From assembly GCA_022425325.1 (NCBI GenBank), contig JAKMFW010000082.1:1-64000 (forward strand): a stretch of 64,000 bases of DNA, in the 5' to 3' direction. Position numbers and translations under genes: made by a program. A model generated the notes under the pieces. The model saw nothing but the letters and a program-made list of their open reading frames with translations, was not told the origin of the DNA and did not search any database. How positions within the stretch are numbered: position 1 is the first letter of the stretch; each line of letters begins with the position of its first letter. Positions 34,982-43,529 of the stretch are shown here, in pieces. Source of the DNA: Acidimicrobiales bacterium. Lineage in GTDB: Bacteria; Actinomycetota; Acidimicrobiia; Acidimicrobiales; Aldehydirespiratoraceae.

Positions 34982-35833
34982 ATGGGCCTCTCTGCCCCTG
35001 CAATCGCTTCGCGCAAGGTGCGTGATGGTGGTGAGCCGCTCGTGATGGTCACGGCGTACGACGCACCTGGTGCTCGCATCGCGAGCGAGGCCGGTGCCGA
35101 CCTCATTCTCGTCGGCGACTCCGTCGCCATGGTCGTGCTCGGGTACGACGACACCTTGCAGGTGACGGTCGACGACATGGTGCACCACACGGCGGCGGTC
35201 GCCCGGGCCAAGCCCGACTGCCACATCGTCGCCGACCTGCCCTGGATGAGCTACCACGTCTCGCCGGAGGAGACGGTGCGCAATGCCGCTCGGCTGATGC
35301 GGGCCGGTGCGCACTCGGTGAAGCTCGAGGGCGGACGCAAGCGACTCCCGATGATCGAGAAGATCATCGACGCCGAGATCCCGGTGATGGGCCATATCGG
35401 TCTCACTCCCCAGTCGATCCACACGATGGGTGGTTTCAAGGTGCAGGGCACCGAGCCCGAGCACGCCCGCAAGCTCGTTCAGGCCGCCAAGTCGCTCGAA
35501 CACGCCGGCTGTTTTTCGGTCGTGCTGGAGGGTGTCCCGGTGCGAGTGGCCGAAATGGTCACAGAGGCAATCACGATCCCGACCATCGGCATCGGGGCCG
35601 GGATGCACACCGATGGGCAGGTGCTCGTCTATCACGACCTGCTCGGCATCGAAGATCGTTTCGTGCCGAAGTTCGTCCGCCGCTACGCCGACCTCAAGGG
35701 CCAGTCGGTCGAGGCGATGACGGCGTTCGCCGATGATGTGCGTTCGGGTGCGTTCCCGAACCACGAGGAGAGCTACCACATGGCCACGTCCGAAGCCGAG
35801 GAACTCGCCGGCCTGTGCGGCTCGCAGGGGTAG
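34982..35833 (+). CDS. panB: 3-methyl-2-oxobutanoate hydroxymethyltransferase
   Basis: A 283-residue TIM-barrel enzyme that makes ketopantoate from alpha-ketoisovalerate and methylene-tetrahydrofolate, the first step of pantothenate and CoA synthesis. VMVTAYDAPGARIASEAGAD, ILVGDSVAMVVLGYDDT and HIGLTPQSIHTMGGFKVQG are conserved. The ATG at 34982 has an excellent AAAGGAG site. The track start at 34841 is spurious. panC is not nearby. The aminotransferase gene converges from the right. Confidence 0.95.
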   Translation: MGLSAPAIASRKVRDGGEPLVMVTAYDAPGARIASEAGADLILVGDSVAMVVLGYDDTLQVTVDDMVHHTAAVARAKPDCHIVADLPWMSYHVSPEETVRNAARLMRAGAHSVKLEGGRKRLPMIEKIIDAEIPVMGHIGLTPQSIHTMGGFKVQGTEPEHARKLVQAAKSLEHAGCFSVVLEGVPVRVAEMVTEAITIPTIGIGAGMHTDGQVLVYHDLLGIEDRFVPKFVRRYADLKGQSVEAMTAFADDVRSGAFPNHEESYHMATSEAEELAGLCGSQG

Positions 35834-35878
35834 GCAGTCCGGGCGGGTACGAGATCCCGCAGCCTCACCCCATCGGCA

Positions 35879-37093
35879 TCACCGCAGACGCAGGAGTTCG
35901 GTGATCAGCTGATCGATCTCGTCCTCGGTGTTGTAGTAGTGCACCGACGCTCGAATCATCGGAGGAAGGTCGCGTGTGCGGGTGTCGATGAGGGCACTCG
36001 CAGGCGGAACGATCGAGACATTGATGCCTGCGTCGCGCAGCGCAGCGTGCACGGCGGCGAGGTCGGCTCCGTCGAGGGAGAACGTGACGATCCCGCACCG
36101 CTCCCGACCAAGATCGCGCACCGTGGCCTGCGCAACGTCGTCGGTGAGGCGCCCGCGAAGTGTCTCGGCAAGACCCTGAACCCGAGCAGCGATGGCGTCG
36201 AGCCCATGATCGAGCGCCTCCTGGACGGCGTGCCCAAGGCCGAGCAGTGCCGCATGGTTGCGCTCCCACTGCTCGAACCGCCGGGCCGTCGGATCGATCT
36301 CGTAGTGATCCGGCTCCAGCCACTCGGCCGTCGAGTGGTCGAGCATGATCGGCTCGATCGACGGCAGGATCGACGATCGAACATAGAGGAAGCCGGTGCC
36401 CCGCGGCCCCCGGAGGAACTTGCGACCGGCGGCGGTGAGGGCATCACAGCCCAACTCGTCGACATCGAGGGGGATCTGACCGGCGGACTGGCAGGCATCG
36501 AGGAGGTAGGTGATCCCGTACTCGCGGGCGATCGCACCGACACCGGCGGCAGGATTGATCAGGCCGCCGTTGGTGGGGATGTGGTTGAGCGCGATCAGCG
36601 TGACGGGGCCGACGTCGGTTCGTCGGATGGTGGCCTCGAGTGCGTCGAGATCAAGTTCTCCGTGGTCGTTGGAGGGAACGACCTCGACCTCGATGCCGAA
36701 CCGCCGGCCGAGGTGGAGGTAGGCGACGAAATTCGCGCCGTACTCGGTCTCGGTCGTGAGGATGCGATCACCGGGATTGGGCGCATGGGCCGGTGAGATC
36801 GCCCACGAGTAGAGAAAGAGATCGAAGGCTGCGGTGTTGTTGACCGTGAGTGCGATCTCGTCACCGCTGGGGTCGGCCCCGATCAGACGGGCGATCGTCG
36901 GGCGGATCTCGTCGATACGGGCCTGTTCGTGCGTGTACGCCTCGTAACCCCCGATCCGCGCCTCGAGTTGCAGATAGTCGATCTGGGTGGTGAGGACGGC
37001 GTGCGTCGGCAGTGCTGCGCCGGCGTTGTTGAGGTGGATCAGATCCTGACAGCCCGGTGTCGCAGCTCGTGCTGCGGTGACGTCGATCGGCAT
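35879..37093 (-). CDS. class V aminotransferase (cysteine desulfurase/isopenicillin epimerase-like)
   Basis: A PLP enzyme of about 404 residues. HLNNAGAALPTHAV opens the fold, TYLLDACQSAGQIPLDVDEL holds the PLP-binding aspartate, and AAGRKFLRGPRGTGFLYVR holds the lysine. The fold fits the NifS/isopenicillin epimerase group, but I see no loop cysteine that would indicate a desulfurase, so an aminotransferase or epimerase role is more likely. The start MPIDVTAAR at 37093 is 6 nt after TACGGT. The gene is divergent from asparaginase with 41 bp between starts. Confidence 0.8.
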   Translation of the reverse strand: MPIDVTAARAATPGCQDLIHLNNAGAALPTHAVLTTQIDYLQLEARIGGYEAYTHEQARIDEIRPTIARLIGADPSGDEIALTVNNTAAFDLFLYSWAISPAHAPNPGDRILTTETEYGANFVAYLHLGRRFGIEVEVVPSNDHGELDLDALEATIRRTDVGPVTLIALNHIPTNGGLINPAAGVGAIAREYGITYLLDACQSAGQIPLDVDELGCDALTAAGRKFLRGPRGTGFLYVRSSILPSIEPIMLDHSTAEWLEPDHYEIDPTARRFEQWERNHAALLGLGHAVQEALDHGLDAIAARVQGLAETLRGRLTDDVAQATVRDLGRERCGIVTFSLDGADLAAVHAALRDAGINVSIVPPASALIDTRTRDLPPMIRASVHYYNTEDEIDQLITELLRLR

Positions 37094-37134
37094 CACGCGA
37101 CCGTATCTCCCCCGATCCGGCATGCTGGGCGTCT

Positions 37135-38079
37135 ATGTCACCGCCGCTCGTCGTCGAAGTCACTCGTGGGGGAGTGGTGGAGAGCCACCACGAAGTGGAT
37201 GTCGCCATCGTCGGCGCCGATGGACATCGATCCGGGTTCGGCAAGCCCCAACGTTGGACCTTGGCCCGTTCGTCGATGAAACCGATCCAGGCCTTCCCGT
37301 TGGTCGCCACAGGCGCGGCGGATGCGTTCGATCTCGATCAGGGGCACCTGGCGCTTTCGTGTGCGAGTCACAACGGTGAGCCTCGGCACGTCGACTCGGT
37401 CGCCGAGTGGCTCCACCGACTCGGGTTCGACTCCGACACCCTCGAATGCGGTGCCCATCTCCCGCTTCACGAGGCGTCGGCGCACGCCTTGGTGCACGAC
37501 GAGATCGCACCCGACCGTCGTCACAACAATTGTTCAGGAAAGCACGCCGGCTTTCTCACGGTGTGTCGCCACCTCGGCATCGACCCTGCCGGCTATCTGC
37601 ATCCCGAGCATCCGGTGCAGGCCCACCATGTCACCAAGGCAACGGAGGCTGCGTGTGGGGTCGATCTGACCGACCAGTCGCCCGTGATCGACGGTTGTGG
37701 GATTCCGATCTGGGGCATGCCACTCGCCAACCTGGCCCAGGGGTGGGCGACCCTCGCCACGACCAACGAAGGCCGGCGTCTCTTCGCAGCGATGCAGGCG
37801 GAGCCGTTCCTGGTCGCCGGAACCGGACGGATGTGCACCCGGATCATGGAGGCTTCGGCCGGTCTCGCCGTGAAGACGGGGGCCGAGGGCGTGTTCTCCG
37901 GTGTCCATGTCGAGTCAGGCCTGGCGTGGTCGTTGAAGGCCCGAGATGGCGCAACGCGAGCGGCCGAGGCGGCGGTGCTGTGGCTGATGCGTGACCTTGG
38001 CTTCGCCGTCGACGTCGAGCTTGGTCCCGTTCGCAATCACGCCGGCCTCGAAGTGGGTGCGGTGCGGGTCGTCGCCTGA
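37135..38079 (+). CDS. class 3 (Rhizobium-type) L-asparaginase
   Basis: A 314-residue asparaginase of the family of the R. etli ReAII/ReAV enzymes, unrelated to E. coli AnsA/AnsB. SSMKPIQAFPLV, LSCASHNGEPRHV, NNCSGKHAGFLTV and the DGCGIPIWGMPLANLA block carry the family's catalytic Ser-Lys and zinc-site residues. It hydrolyses asparagine to aspartate and ammonia. A weak CATGCT lies 8 nt before the ATG. The aminotransferase is divergent and the SDR gene convergent. Confidence 0.87.
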   Translation: MSPPLVVEVTRGGVVESHHEVDVAIVGADGHRSGFGKPQRWTLARSSMKPIQAFPLVATGAADAFDLDQGHLALSCASHNGEPRHVDSVAEWLHRLGFDSDTLECGAHLPLHEASAHALVHDEIAPDRRHNNCSGKHAGFLTVCRHLGIDPAGYLHPEHPVQAHHVTKATEAACGVDLTDQSPVIDGCGIPIWGMPLANLAQGWATLATTNEGRRLFAAMQAEPFLVAGTGRMCTRIMEASAGLAVKTGAEGVFSGVHVESGLAWSLKARDGATRAAEAAVLWLMRDLGFAVDVELGPVRNHAGLEVGAVRVVA

Positions 38080-38084
38080 GTGCC

Positions 38085-38918
38085 TTACTGCGTGGTCGGT
38101 CGGTTCACGAACCGTCCAGCGCGCGGGCTCCAGGTCCAGCCCGACTGGGCGAGGCTGCCGCCATCGACCGGGATGTTGTGGCCGGTGATGAACGAGCTCA
38201 GGTCCGACGCAAGGAACAGGATGGTGCGGGCGGTCTCCGCTGGCCACCCGACCCGGCCGACGGGCGCCCAGTCGCGCCAGGCGCTCGGGTCGGCGTCCTC
38301 GGGCCGTCGGAGATAGTCGACTTGCGGGGTCTGGGTGAGGTCGGGACCGACGCCGTTGACCCGGATGCCGTGTCGGCCGACCCCGGCGGCGAGCGAGGTC
38401 GTGAAGTGCGCCGCGCCGGCTTTCATTGCGGCGTAGACCGGTTCACCCGGGTAGCCCCGCATGCCTTCGACCGAGTGGAGGTTGACGATGCTGCCTCGTC
38501 CTGCGTCGATCATGCGGGGCAAGAAGGCGTGGGTCACGGCGAAGAGATGCAGCAGGTTGACCTCGTACATCGCCTGCCATGAGTCGGGTCCACTTTCAGG
38601 GAACCGGACGGATGGCCGGTAGTCACCGACATTGTTGACGATGACATCAGGGGTCGGGACTGCAGCGGCGAATGCGGTGACCCGATCGGGGTCTCGGACG
38701 TCGACGTGGTGGGCGATCACGCCGTCGATCGCGCCGACCTCGACCAGGAGGTCCGGGTCGAGTTCGGCGACGTGGACTTCGGCACCGTGAGCGATGAACA
38801 ACTCGGCCGTCGCTCGCCCGATCCCCGCTCCGCCACCGGTGACGACGGCGGTGCGACCGGCGAGGAGTTGGTTCCAGTCGTCGATCCCGGGGACGTCGTT
38901 GGGGGTGAGTGCAGTCAT
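38085..38918 (-). CDS. short-chain dehydrogenase/reductase
   Basis: A 277-residue classical SDR. AVVTGGGAGIGRATAELF binds NAD(P), NNVGDYRPSV follows the usual NNAG position, and YAAMK is the catalytic Tyr-Lys, with Ser in NLHSVEG. The C-terminus SSFITGHNIPVDGGSLA is typical. The substrate is unknown. ATG 38918 lies 6 nt after TACGGT, so a leaderless mRNA is likely. The track start 39005 is an extension. Confidence 0.85.
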   Translation of the reverse strand: MTALTPNDVPGIDDWNQLLAGRTAVVTGGGAGIGRATAELFIAHGAEVHVAELDPDLLVEVGAIDGVIAHHVDVRDPDRVTAFAAAVPTPDVIVNNVGDYRPSVRFPESGPDSWQAMYEVNLLHLFAVTHAFLPRMIDAGRGSIVNLHSVEGMRGYPGEPVYAAMKAGAAHFTTSLAAGVGRHGIRVNGVGPDLTQTPQVDYLRRPEDADPSAWRDWAPVGRVGWPAETARTILFLASDLSSFITGHNIPVDGGSLAQSGWTWSPRAGRFVNRPTTQ

Positions 38919-39034
38919 GGTGTGACCGTAGTTCGGTGACGGCTGGAGCCGGGTGGTCGATCGTGAGCGGGGGACTGTCACACCCTGTCGGCACACTCGT
39001 GGCATGTTCCGTCGTCAGCCGATCACTCGAACGG

Positions 39035-39152
39035 TACCCTTGGAGGGTCCTCATCAGAGGGCTGTCACTACCCGGCCAATGCGGCCGGGACAATCCATCC
39101 AAACCCCTGCCCCGGGAAGGGGCCCCGACGAGGTCGGGTCCGTAGGAGGTGA
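39035..39152 (+). promoter_or_regulatory. rpsF promoter and structured leader
   Basis: TACCCT at 39035-39040 is a candidate -10 for the ribosomal operon, giving a leader of roughly 105 nt. The leader contains a perfect stem CCCGGCC-AATGC-GGCCGGG (39071-39089) and a second element CCCCT/AGGGG (39104-39122). S6:S18 autoregulatory leaders exist upstream of rpsF in many bacteria. Whether this is one cannot be decided by eye. Confidence 0.4.
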
Positions 39153-39506
39153 GTGCCTGTGATCACACGGGCCTACGAATTGATGATCATCATCGACTCC
39201 GATGTCGTCGACATCGAGATTCCGAAGGTGATCTCCCGCACCGAAGCGCTGATCACCGAAGAGGGCGGCCGCATCGCGTCGACCGACAATTGGGGTCGTC
39301 GCAAGTTCGCGTACGAGATCAACCACAAGAGCGAAGGCACCTATGTGGTGTGGGAGATCGTGACCGAGTCGGCCGGTCTGCCCAACACCGAGCGCCAGCT
39401 GCGTCTCGCAGACGACATCGTCCGCCACAAACTGTTCCGTCTGCCCGAGAAGGAAGCGGCCCGTCGTGGTCTCCTCGGGGAGGCAGCGCCGGCCGACGCC
39501 GGCTGA
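39153..39506 (+). CDS. rpsF: 30S ribosomal protein S6
   Basis: A 117-residue S6 protein: RAYELMIIIDSDVVDIEI, then DNWGRRKFAYEINHKSEGTY. It binds S18 and 16S rRNA on the platform of the small subunit. The start is GTG 39153, 4 nt after GGAGG, and a second GTG at 39159 is also possible. It is the first gene of the rpsF-ssb-rpsR-rplI operon. A 15-residue C-terminal tail is slightly longer than average. Confidence 0.95.
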   Translation: MPVITRAYELMIIIDSDVVDIEIPKVISRTEALITEEGGRIASTDNWGRRKFAYEINHKSEGTYVVWEIVTESAGLPNTERQLRLADDIVRHKLFRLPEKEAARRGLLGEAAPADAG

Positions 39507-39522
39507 CCGGGAGGTAAGCACC

Positions 39523-39966
39523 ATGGGTATCGATAACAACGTGAGCGTCACGGGCAACGTGACTCGCGATCCTGAGCTTCGGTTCACGCAGGGCGGCATG
39601 GCCGTCGCCAGCTTCGGGCTGGCCTGGAACAAGCGCAAGCAGGACGGCGAGGACGAAGTCAGCTTCTTCGACGTCACGTGCTTCCGCTCCTTGGCGGAGA
39701 ACGTCGCAGAGTCCATCACCAAAGGCACCCGCGTCATCGTCGCCGGCACGCTGTCGCAGCGCAGCTGGGAGACCCAAGACGGCGACAAGCGGTCCAAGGT
39801 CGAGATCGTCGCCGACGAGGTCGCGCCGAGCCTTCGTTGGGCGTCGGCCGACATCCGCCGCAACGAATTCAAGGGCGGCGGTGGAGCGCCGGCGGGTGGC
39901 GGCGGCAGCCGTCCCGTGCCGAACGACGCGCCTCCGGCCTACGACATGGACGAAGAGCCCTTCTAG
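39523..39966 (+). CDS. ssb: single-stranded DNA-binding protein
   Basis: A 147-residue SSB. The OB fold (about 1-110) begins MGIDNNVSVTGNVTRDPEL, and FRSLAENVAESITKGTRVIV is conserved. A glycine-rich linker leads to the acidic tip YDMDEEPF, which recruits replication and repair partners. GGGAGGTAA precedes the ATG. The gene sits between rpsF and rpsR as usual in actinobacteria. Confidence 0.96.
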   Translation: MGIDNNVSVTGNVTRDPELRFTQGGMAVASFGLAWNKRKQDGEDEVSFFDVTCFRSLAENVAESITKGTRVIVAGTLSQRSWETQDGDKRSKVEIVADEVAPSLRWASADIRRNEFKGGGGAPAGGGGSRPVPNDAPPAYDMDEEPF

Positions 39967-40020
39967 CCCGCGCTGGAAGATCCGTAACCAACGAACGAGA
40001 ACTGAAGAAAAGAAAGAACG

Positions 40021-40488
40021 ATGGCGAAAGTCAAGAAGCGCGGCAAGCCCGGTCAGAAGAACAACGACCGGGGCCGCAAGAAGAAGGTCAGTGTCCTCTC
40101 CTCGGAGAAGATCGAGTACGTCGACTGGAAGGATGTGAACCTGCTTCGCCGGTTCGTGTCCGACCGTTCGAAGATCCGTGCCCGGCGCGTCAACGGCAAC
40201 AGCACCCAGCAGCAGAAGTTGGTCGCCGATGCCGTGAAGGTGGCTCGGGAGATGGCGTTGATTCCCTACGCCACCCGCGTCACCACCCAGCGCAACAACC
40301 GCGGACGCGACGGCGAGCGCGGTGATCGTGGAGACCGCGGTCCGCGCGCCGAGGGTCCAGCCCCGCGTCCGAGCGGCCCGCCGCCCGGCGCCGATGAGGA
40401 CACCGGCGACGAGGTCATCTCCAACGAGGAGGCCATCGCCGAGGTCGAGGGTGTCACGATGAACGCCGCTGACGAAGGGACCGAATGA
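40021..40488 (+). CDS. rpsR: 30S ribosomal protein S18 with long C-terminal extension
   Basis: S18 core in residues 20-92 ([40 protein letters not shown]). There are no cysteines, so it is a zinc-independent (C-minus) type. After the core a tail of about 63 residues begins with an RGD-rich basic segment ([13 protein letters not shown]), continues with Pro/Ala, and ends strongly acidic. S18 proteins are usually 70-90 residues, so 155 is unusual. An AGAAAAGAAAG purine run serves as ribosome site. The 3' end overlaps rplI. Confidence 0.93.
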   Translation: MAKVKKRGKPGQKNNDRGRKKKVSVLSSEKIEYVDWKDVNLLRRFVSDRSKIRARRVNGNSTQQQKLVADAVKVAREMALIPYATRVTTQRNNRGRDGERGDRGDRGPRAEGPAPRPSGPPPGADEDTGDEVISNEEAIAEVEGVTMNAADEGTE

Positions 40489-40934
40489 TGAAGGTCATTC
40501 TTCGCAACGACGTCGATGGTCTCGGCCGCAAGGGCGAGATCACGGAAGTGGCCGACGGCTACTTCCGTAACTTCCTCAGCCCGAAGGGTCTGGCTCTGAA
40601 GGCCACCGCCGGTGCTGAACAGCAGGCCGACGCGATGCGTCGTGCCGCCTCGTTGAAGGACGCCGCCACTCGAGCGGATGCCGAAGAGGTCGCGACGAAG
40701 CTCGTGCCGATGCGGTTCACCATCGCAGCCAAGGCTGGCGATGGTGGTCGACTGTTCGGCTCAGTTTCCGCGGCCGACATCGTCGCAGTGGTCGAGTCGG
40801 AGGCGGGCGTCGAGCTTGAGTCCCGCACGCTCGATCTCGATGCGCCGATCAAGGACCTGGGTGAGCACGTGGTGATGTGCAAGCTCCACGCCGAGGTGGC
40901 CTTCCCGGTCACGGTCGAGGTCATCGAGGAGTAA
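40485..40934 (+). CDS. rplI: 50S ribosomal protein L9
   Basis: A 149-residue L9 with [20 protein letters not shown] and [16 protein letters not shown] in the N-terminal domain, a connecting helix, then the C-terminal domain ending [13 protein letters not shown]. It starts at ATG 40485, overlapping the rpsR stop by 4 nt (the next codon is also ATG). A strong hairpin follows the stop. Confidence 0.96.
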   Translation: MMKVILRNDVDGLGRKGEITEVADGYFRNFLSPKGLALKATAGAEQQADAMRRAASLKDAATRADAEEVATKLVPMRFTIAAKAGDGGRLFGSVSAADIVAVVESEAGVELESRTLDLDAPIKDLGEHVVMCKLHAEVAFPVTVEVIEE

Positions 40935-40942
40935 TCCCGCGC

Positions 40943-40978
40943 GGGATTGGCTGTGGGCGGTTTCCCACAGCCAATCCC
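40943..40978. terminator. 15-bp perfect hairpin between rplI and dnaB
   Basis: GGGATTGGCTGTGGG-CGGTTT-CCCACAGCCAATCCC pairs perfectly over 15 bp with a 6-nt loop, 8 bp after rplI. No U-tract follows directly (CAGGGTTTTGC comes next), so it could be an attenuator or processing site before dnaB rather than a full terminator. Confidence 0.55.
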
Positions 40979-41036
40979 CAGGGTTTTGCCTTGGGTCCAC
41001 TGGCGACCCACAACCGGGAGAGGGCACGATCACCCC

Positions 41037-42392
41037 ATGGTCATGAGCGAGTTCGAACAGTCAGCCGCTCAGCGTGTCCCGCCCCACAATCTGGAGGCCG
41101 AGGAATCCCTGCTCGGCGCCATGTTGCTGTCTCGCGACGCCATTGCGGACGCCGTTGAGCACGCCGAGACGGTCCACTTCTATCGGCCGGCGAATGCCCA
41201 TGTGTTCGATGCGATTTCTGGCCTGTACGCAAGCGGCGATCCGGCTGATCCGGTCACCGTTGCTGCGGAACTCGAACGCATGGGCGTGCTCGAGATGGTC
41301 GGCGGGCTCGACGGACTGATCAGTCTTCAGGTCAACACCCCAGCGACATCGAACGCCGGCAAGTACGCCCAGATCGTCGCCGAGCGATACCTGCTGCGGC
41401 GTCTGATCGAAACGGCGAACGAGATCGCCGATCTCGGCTACTCCCGCCCTGAGGACGTTCTCCGGGCGGTCGACGAGGCCGAGAACATGATGTTCCAGGT
41501 GGCGCAGGGACGCGTTGCCGACACGATGGGCAAGATCCACGATCTGCTCGACGAAACGCTCGACCGACTCGAAAAGCTCTATGAGGCAGGCGAGGGCATC
41601 ACCGGCACACCGACCGGCTTCATCGACCTCGACGAACTCCTTTCCGGTCTGCAGCCGAGCGCCTTGATCATCGTCGGGGCGCGTCCGGCGATGGGAAAGA
41701 CGGCGTTCGCGCTCAACGTTGCCGCGCACGCAGCGGTGCGGGAGCAGAAGCCGACGCTCATCTTCAGCCTGGAGATGGGCCATCTCGAACTCACGCAGCG
41801 GATGTTGTGCAGTGAGGCCAATGTCGACGCAAAGAACATGCGCGACGGCAAGCTCAACGACGACGACTGGAACCGCATCTCCAATGGCATCGGCCGTCTC
41901 GCTGATGCGCCCATGTGGATCGACGACAACCCGAACCTGACGATCATGGAGATCCGGGCCAAGGCCCGCCGACTGAAGAGCCAAGCCGGTGGTCTCGGCT
42001 TGATCATCGTCGACTATCTGCAGTTGATGTCGGGCCGGGCCGGGGCGGAAAACCGCCAGGTCGAGGTGTCGGAGATCTCCCGTGGACTCAAGATCCTCGC
42101 CCGTGAGCTCGAGTGTCCGGTCATCGGCCTGTCCCAGCTGTCGCGAACGCTGGAGATGCGGCAGGACAAGCGTCCCATGCTCGCCGACCTTCGAGAGTCA
42201 GGCGCGATCGAGCAGGACGCCGACGTCGTGATGTTCCTGTACCGCGACGAGGTCTACAACCCGGGCGGCGAGTCCGAGGGTATGGCCGAAGTCATCGTCG
42301 CCAAGCACCGTTCTGGCCCCACCGGCACGATCAACCTCGGGTTCGTTCCCCGGTTCACATCGTTCCGCAATCTCACCCGCCGAGACGTCTAG
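41037..42392 (+). CDS. dnaB: replicative DNA helicase DnaB
   Basis: A 451-residue hexameric helicase. The N-terminal domain (PPHNLEAEESLLGAMLLS) is followed by the RecA-like motor with Walker A GARPAMGKTAFALNVA, Walker B LIIVDYLQLM and the LADLRESGAIEQDADVV block. There is no intein, although this gene often carries one. Start is ATG 41037 or the nearby 41043. The track start 40947 would lie inside the hairpin. It would be loaded with help from DciA. Confidence 0.96.
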   Translation: MVMSEFEQSAAQRVPPHNLEAEESLLGAMLLSRDAIADAVEHAETVHFYRPANAHVFDAISGLYASGDPADPVTVAAELERMGVLEMVGGLDGLISLQVNTPATSNAGKYAQIVAERYLLRRLIETANEIADLGYSRPEDVLRAVDEAENMMFQVAQGRVADTMGKIHDLLDETLDRLEKLYEAGEGITGTPTGFIDLDELLSGLQPSALIIVGARPAMGKTAFALNVAAHAAVREQKPTLIFSLEMGHLELTQRMLCSEANVDAKNMRDGKLNDDDWNRISNGIGRLADAPMWIDDNPNLTIMEIRAKARRLKSQAGGLGLIIVDYLQLMSGRAGAENRQVEVSEISRGLKILARELECPVIGLSQLSRTLEMRQDKRPMLADLRESGAIEQDADVVMFLYRDEVYNPGGESEGMAEVIVAKHRSGPTGTINLGFVPRFTSFRNLTRRDV

Positions 42393-42419
42393 ACCCCGTG
42401 CCTGGCGAGGGCGGCCCGC

Positions 42420-42662
42420 TTGGCTCAGGACCATCGCCCGGGCGATGATGCCCCGGTGTTCCTGGGAGAAGACCTGCTCGCCTGGCTGGTGCTCGCCATC
42501 GGTGCTGCGCTTACCGTTGGCAACGCGCTTGCGCTGATCCGGCCACCGGAAACGAAGCGCAACGACGACGATCTGGCTCAGGCGCCGAAGGGCCGGGCGA
42601 TCGCCTACATCGTGGTTGGTGTCATCGCCGCCGTGTGGGGCCTCGCAACGCTCCTTGCGTAG
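42420..42662 (+). CDS. small two-helix membrane protein, unknown function
   Basis: Up to 80 residues, with two hydrophobic helices (LLAWLVLAIGAALTVGNALAL and AYIVVGVIAAVWGLATLLA) joined by a charged loop (PPETKRNDDDLAQAPKGR). The track start is a TTG, and GTG 42456 is another option that loses 12 polar residues. I do not recognise a family. It follows dnaB by 27 bp and may be co-transcribed. The even charge and hydrophobicity pattern argues for a real gene. Confidence 0.55.
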   Translation: MAQDHRPGDDAPVFLGEDLLAWLVLAIGAALTVGNALALIRPPETKRNDDDLAQAPKGRAIAYIVVGVIAAVWGLATLLA

Positions 42663-42692
42663 CGGCGGCCTGCAAATGTCAGACCAGGAGCG

Positions 42693-43529
42693 CTAGCGGT
42701 TCCAGCGGGGCGGACGCCGTTCGATGAAGGCAGCGATCGCTTCGTGGTAGTCCGGCTCGGTCGACATCTGCTCGAGACGGGCCTGGGCGTCGCGCACCGA
42801 GCGGCCGGGGTCGTCATGGGTGGCGTCGATCGCCATCTGGCGCTTTGTGGCCCGGAGGCTGTGGGGGCTGACGTCGGTGACGATTGAGCGGGCGAGGTCG
42901 AGGGCGGCGTCATGGCAGTGGTCGTCGACCAGTCGGGTGACCAGACCCATGCGTTCGGCTTCGTCGCTGGTGAAGCGGCGGCTCGACAAGAGCAGGTCGC
43001 TGGCGCGGCCGTGACCGATGAGACGGGGGAGCAACCAGGAAAGGCCGTACTCGGCCGGGAGGTTGAGCTTGCCGTGGGCCGTCGTCCAGGTGGCGCCGCT
43101 AACCGCAACCCGGAGATCGCACCAGCAGGCCAGGGCGAGACCGACACCAGCAGCGGCGCCGTTGACGGCAGCGATGGTGACGACGTCGAGCCCGAAAAAG
43201 GCGGCGAAGTCGGCATCGAAGGCTGGATCGACGCCATGGCCGGGGGTGGCGATGTCGTCCGGAGTGCCGGCGTCGTAGCCACCCCGTTCGACATGGCTCT
43301 CGAGCGCCTTGCTGTCGGCCCCCGGGCAGAAGGTTCGGCCTTCGGGGTCGCCGGTGATGATCACGACGCGAACGTCAGGGTGGTCCTCGGCGATCTGGAG
43401 GAGGTGCCGCAACTCCGTGTGCATACGCCCCGTCCAGGAGTTGCGGCGTTCGGGCCGGCTGAGGGTGATGGTCGCAATGCTGGCGTCGCTGCCGGTGCCG
43501 ACATCCCAGCGGGTGGTCTTGAGGTCCAC
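42693..43529 (-). CDS. enoyl-CoA hydratase/isomerase family protein
   Basis: A 278-residue crotonase-fold enzyme. The oxyanion-hole segments GRTFCPGADSKALES and VNGAAAGVGLALACWCDLRV are present, with a catalytic Glu candidate in NLPAEYGLSWLLPRLIGHG. It probably hydrates an enoyl-CoA in beta-oxidation or a related degradation. The GTG start overlaps the upstream decarboxylase stop by one base (TAGTG), so the two are coupled and may act in one pathway. Confidence 0.86.
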   Translation of the reverse strand: MDLKTTRWDVGTGSDASIATITLSRPERRNSWTGRMHTELRHLLQIAEDHPDVRVVIITGDPEGRTFCPGADSKALESHVERGGYDAGTPDDIATPGHGVDPAFDADFAAFFGLDVVTIAAVNGAAAGVGLALACWCDLRVAVSGATWTTAHGKLNLPAEYGLSWLLPRLIGHGRASDLLLSSRRFTSDEAERMGLVTRLVDDHCHDAALDLARSIVTDVSPHSLRATKRQMAIDATHDDPGRSVRDAQARLEQMSTEPDYHEAIAAFIERRPPRWNR

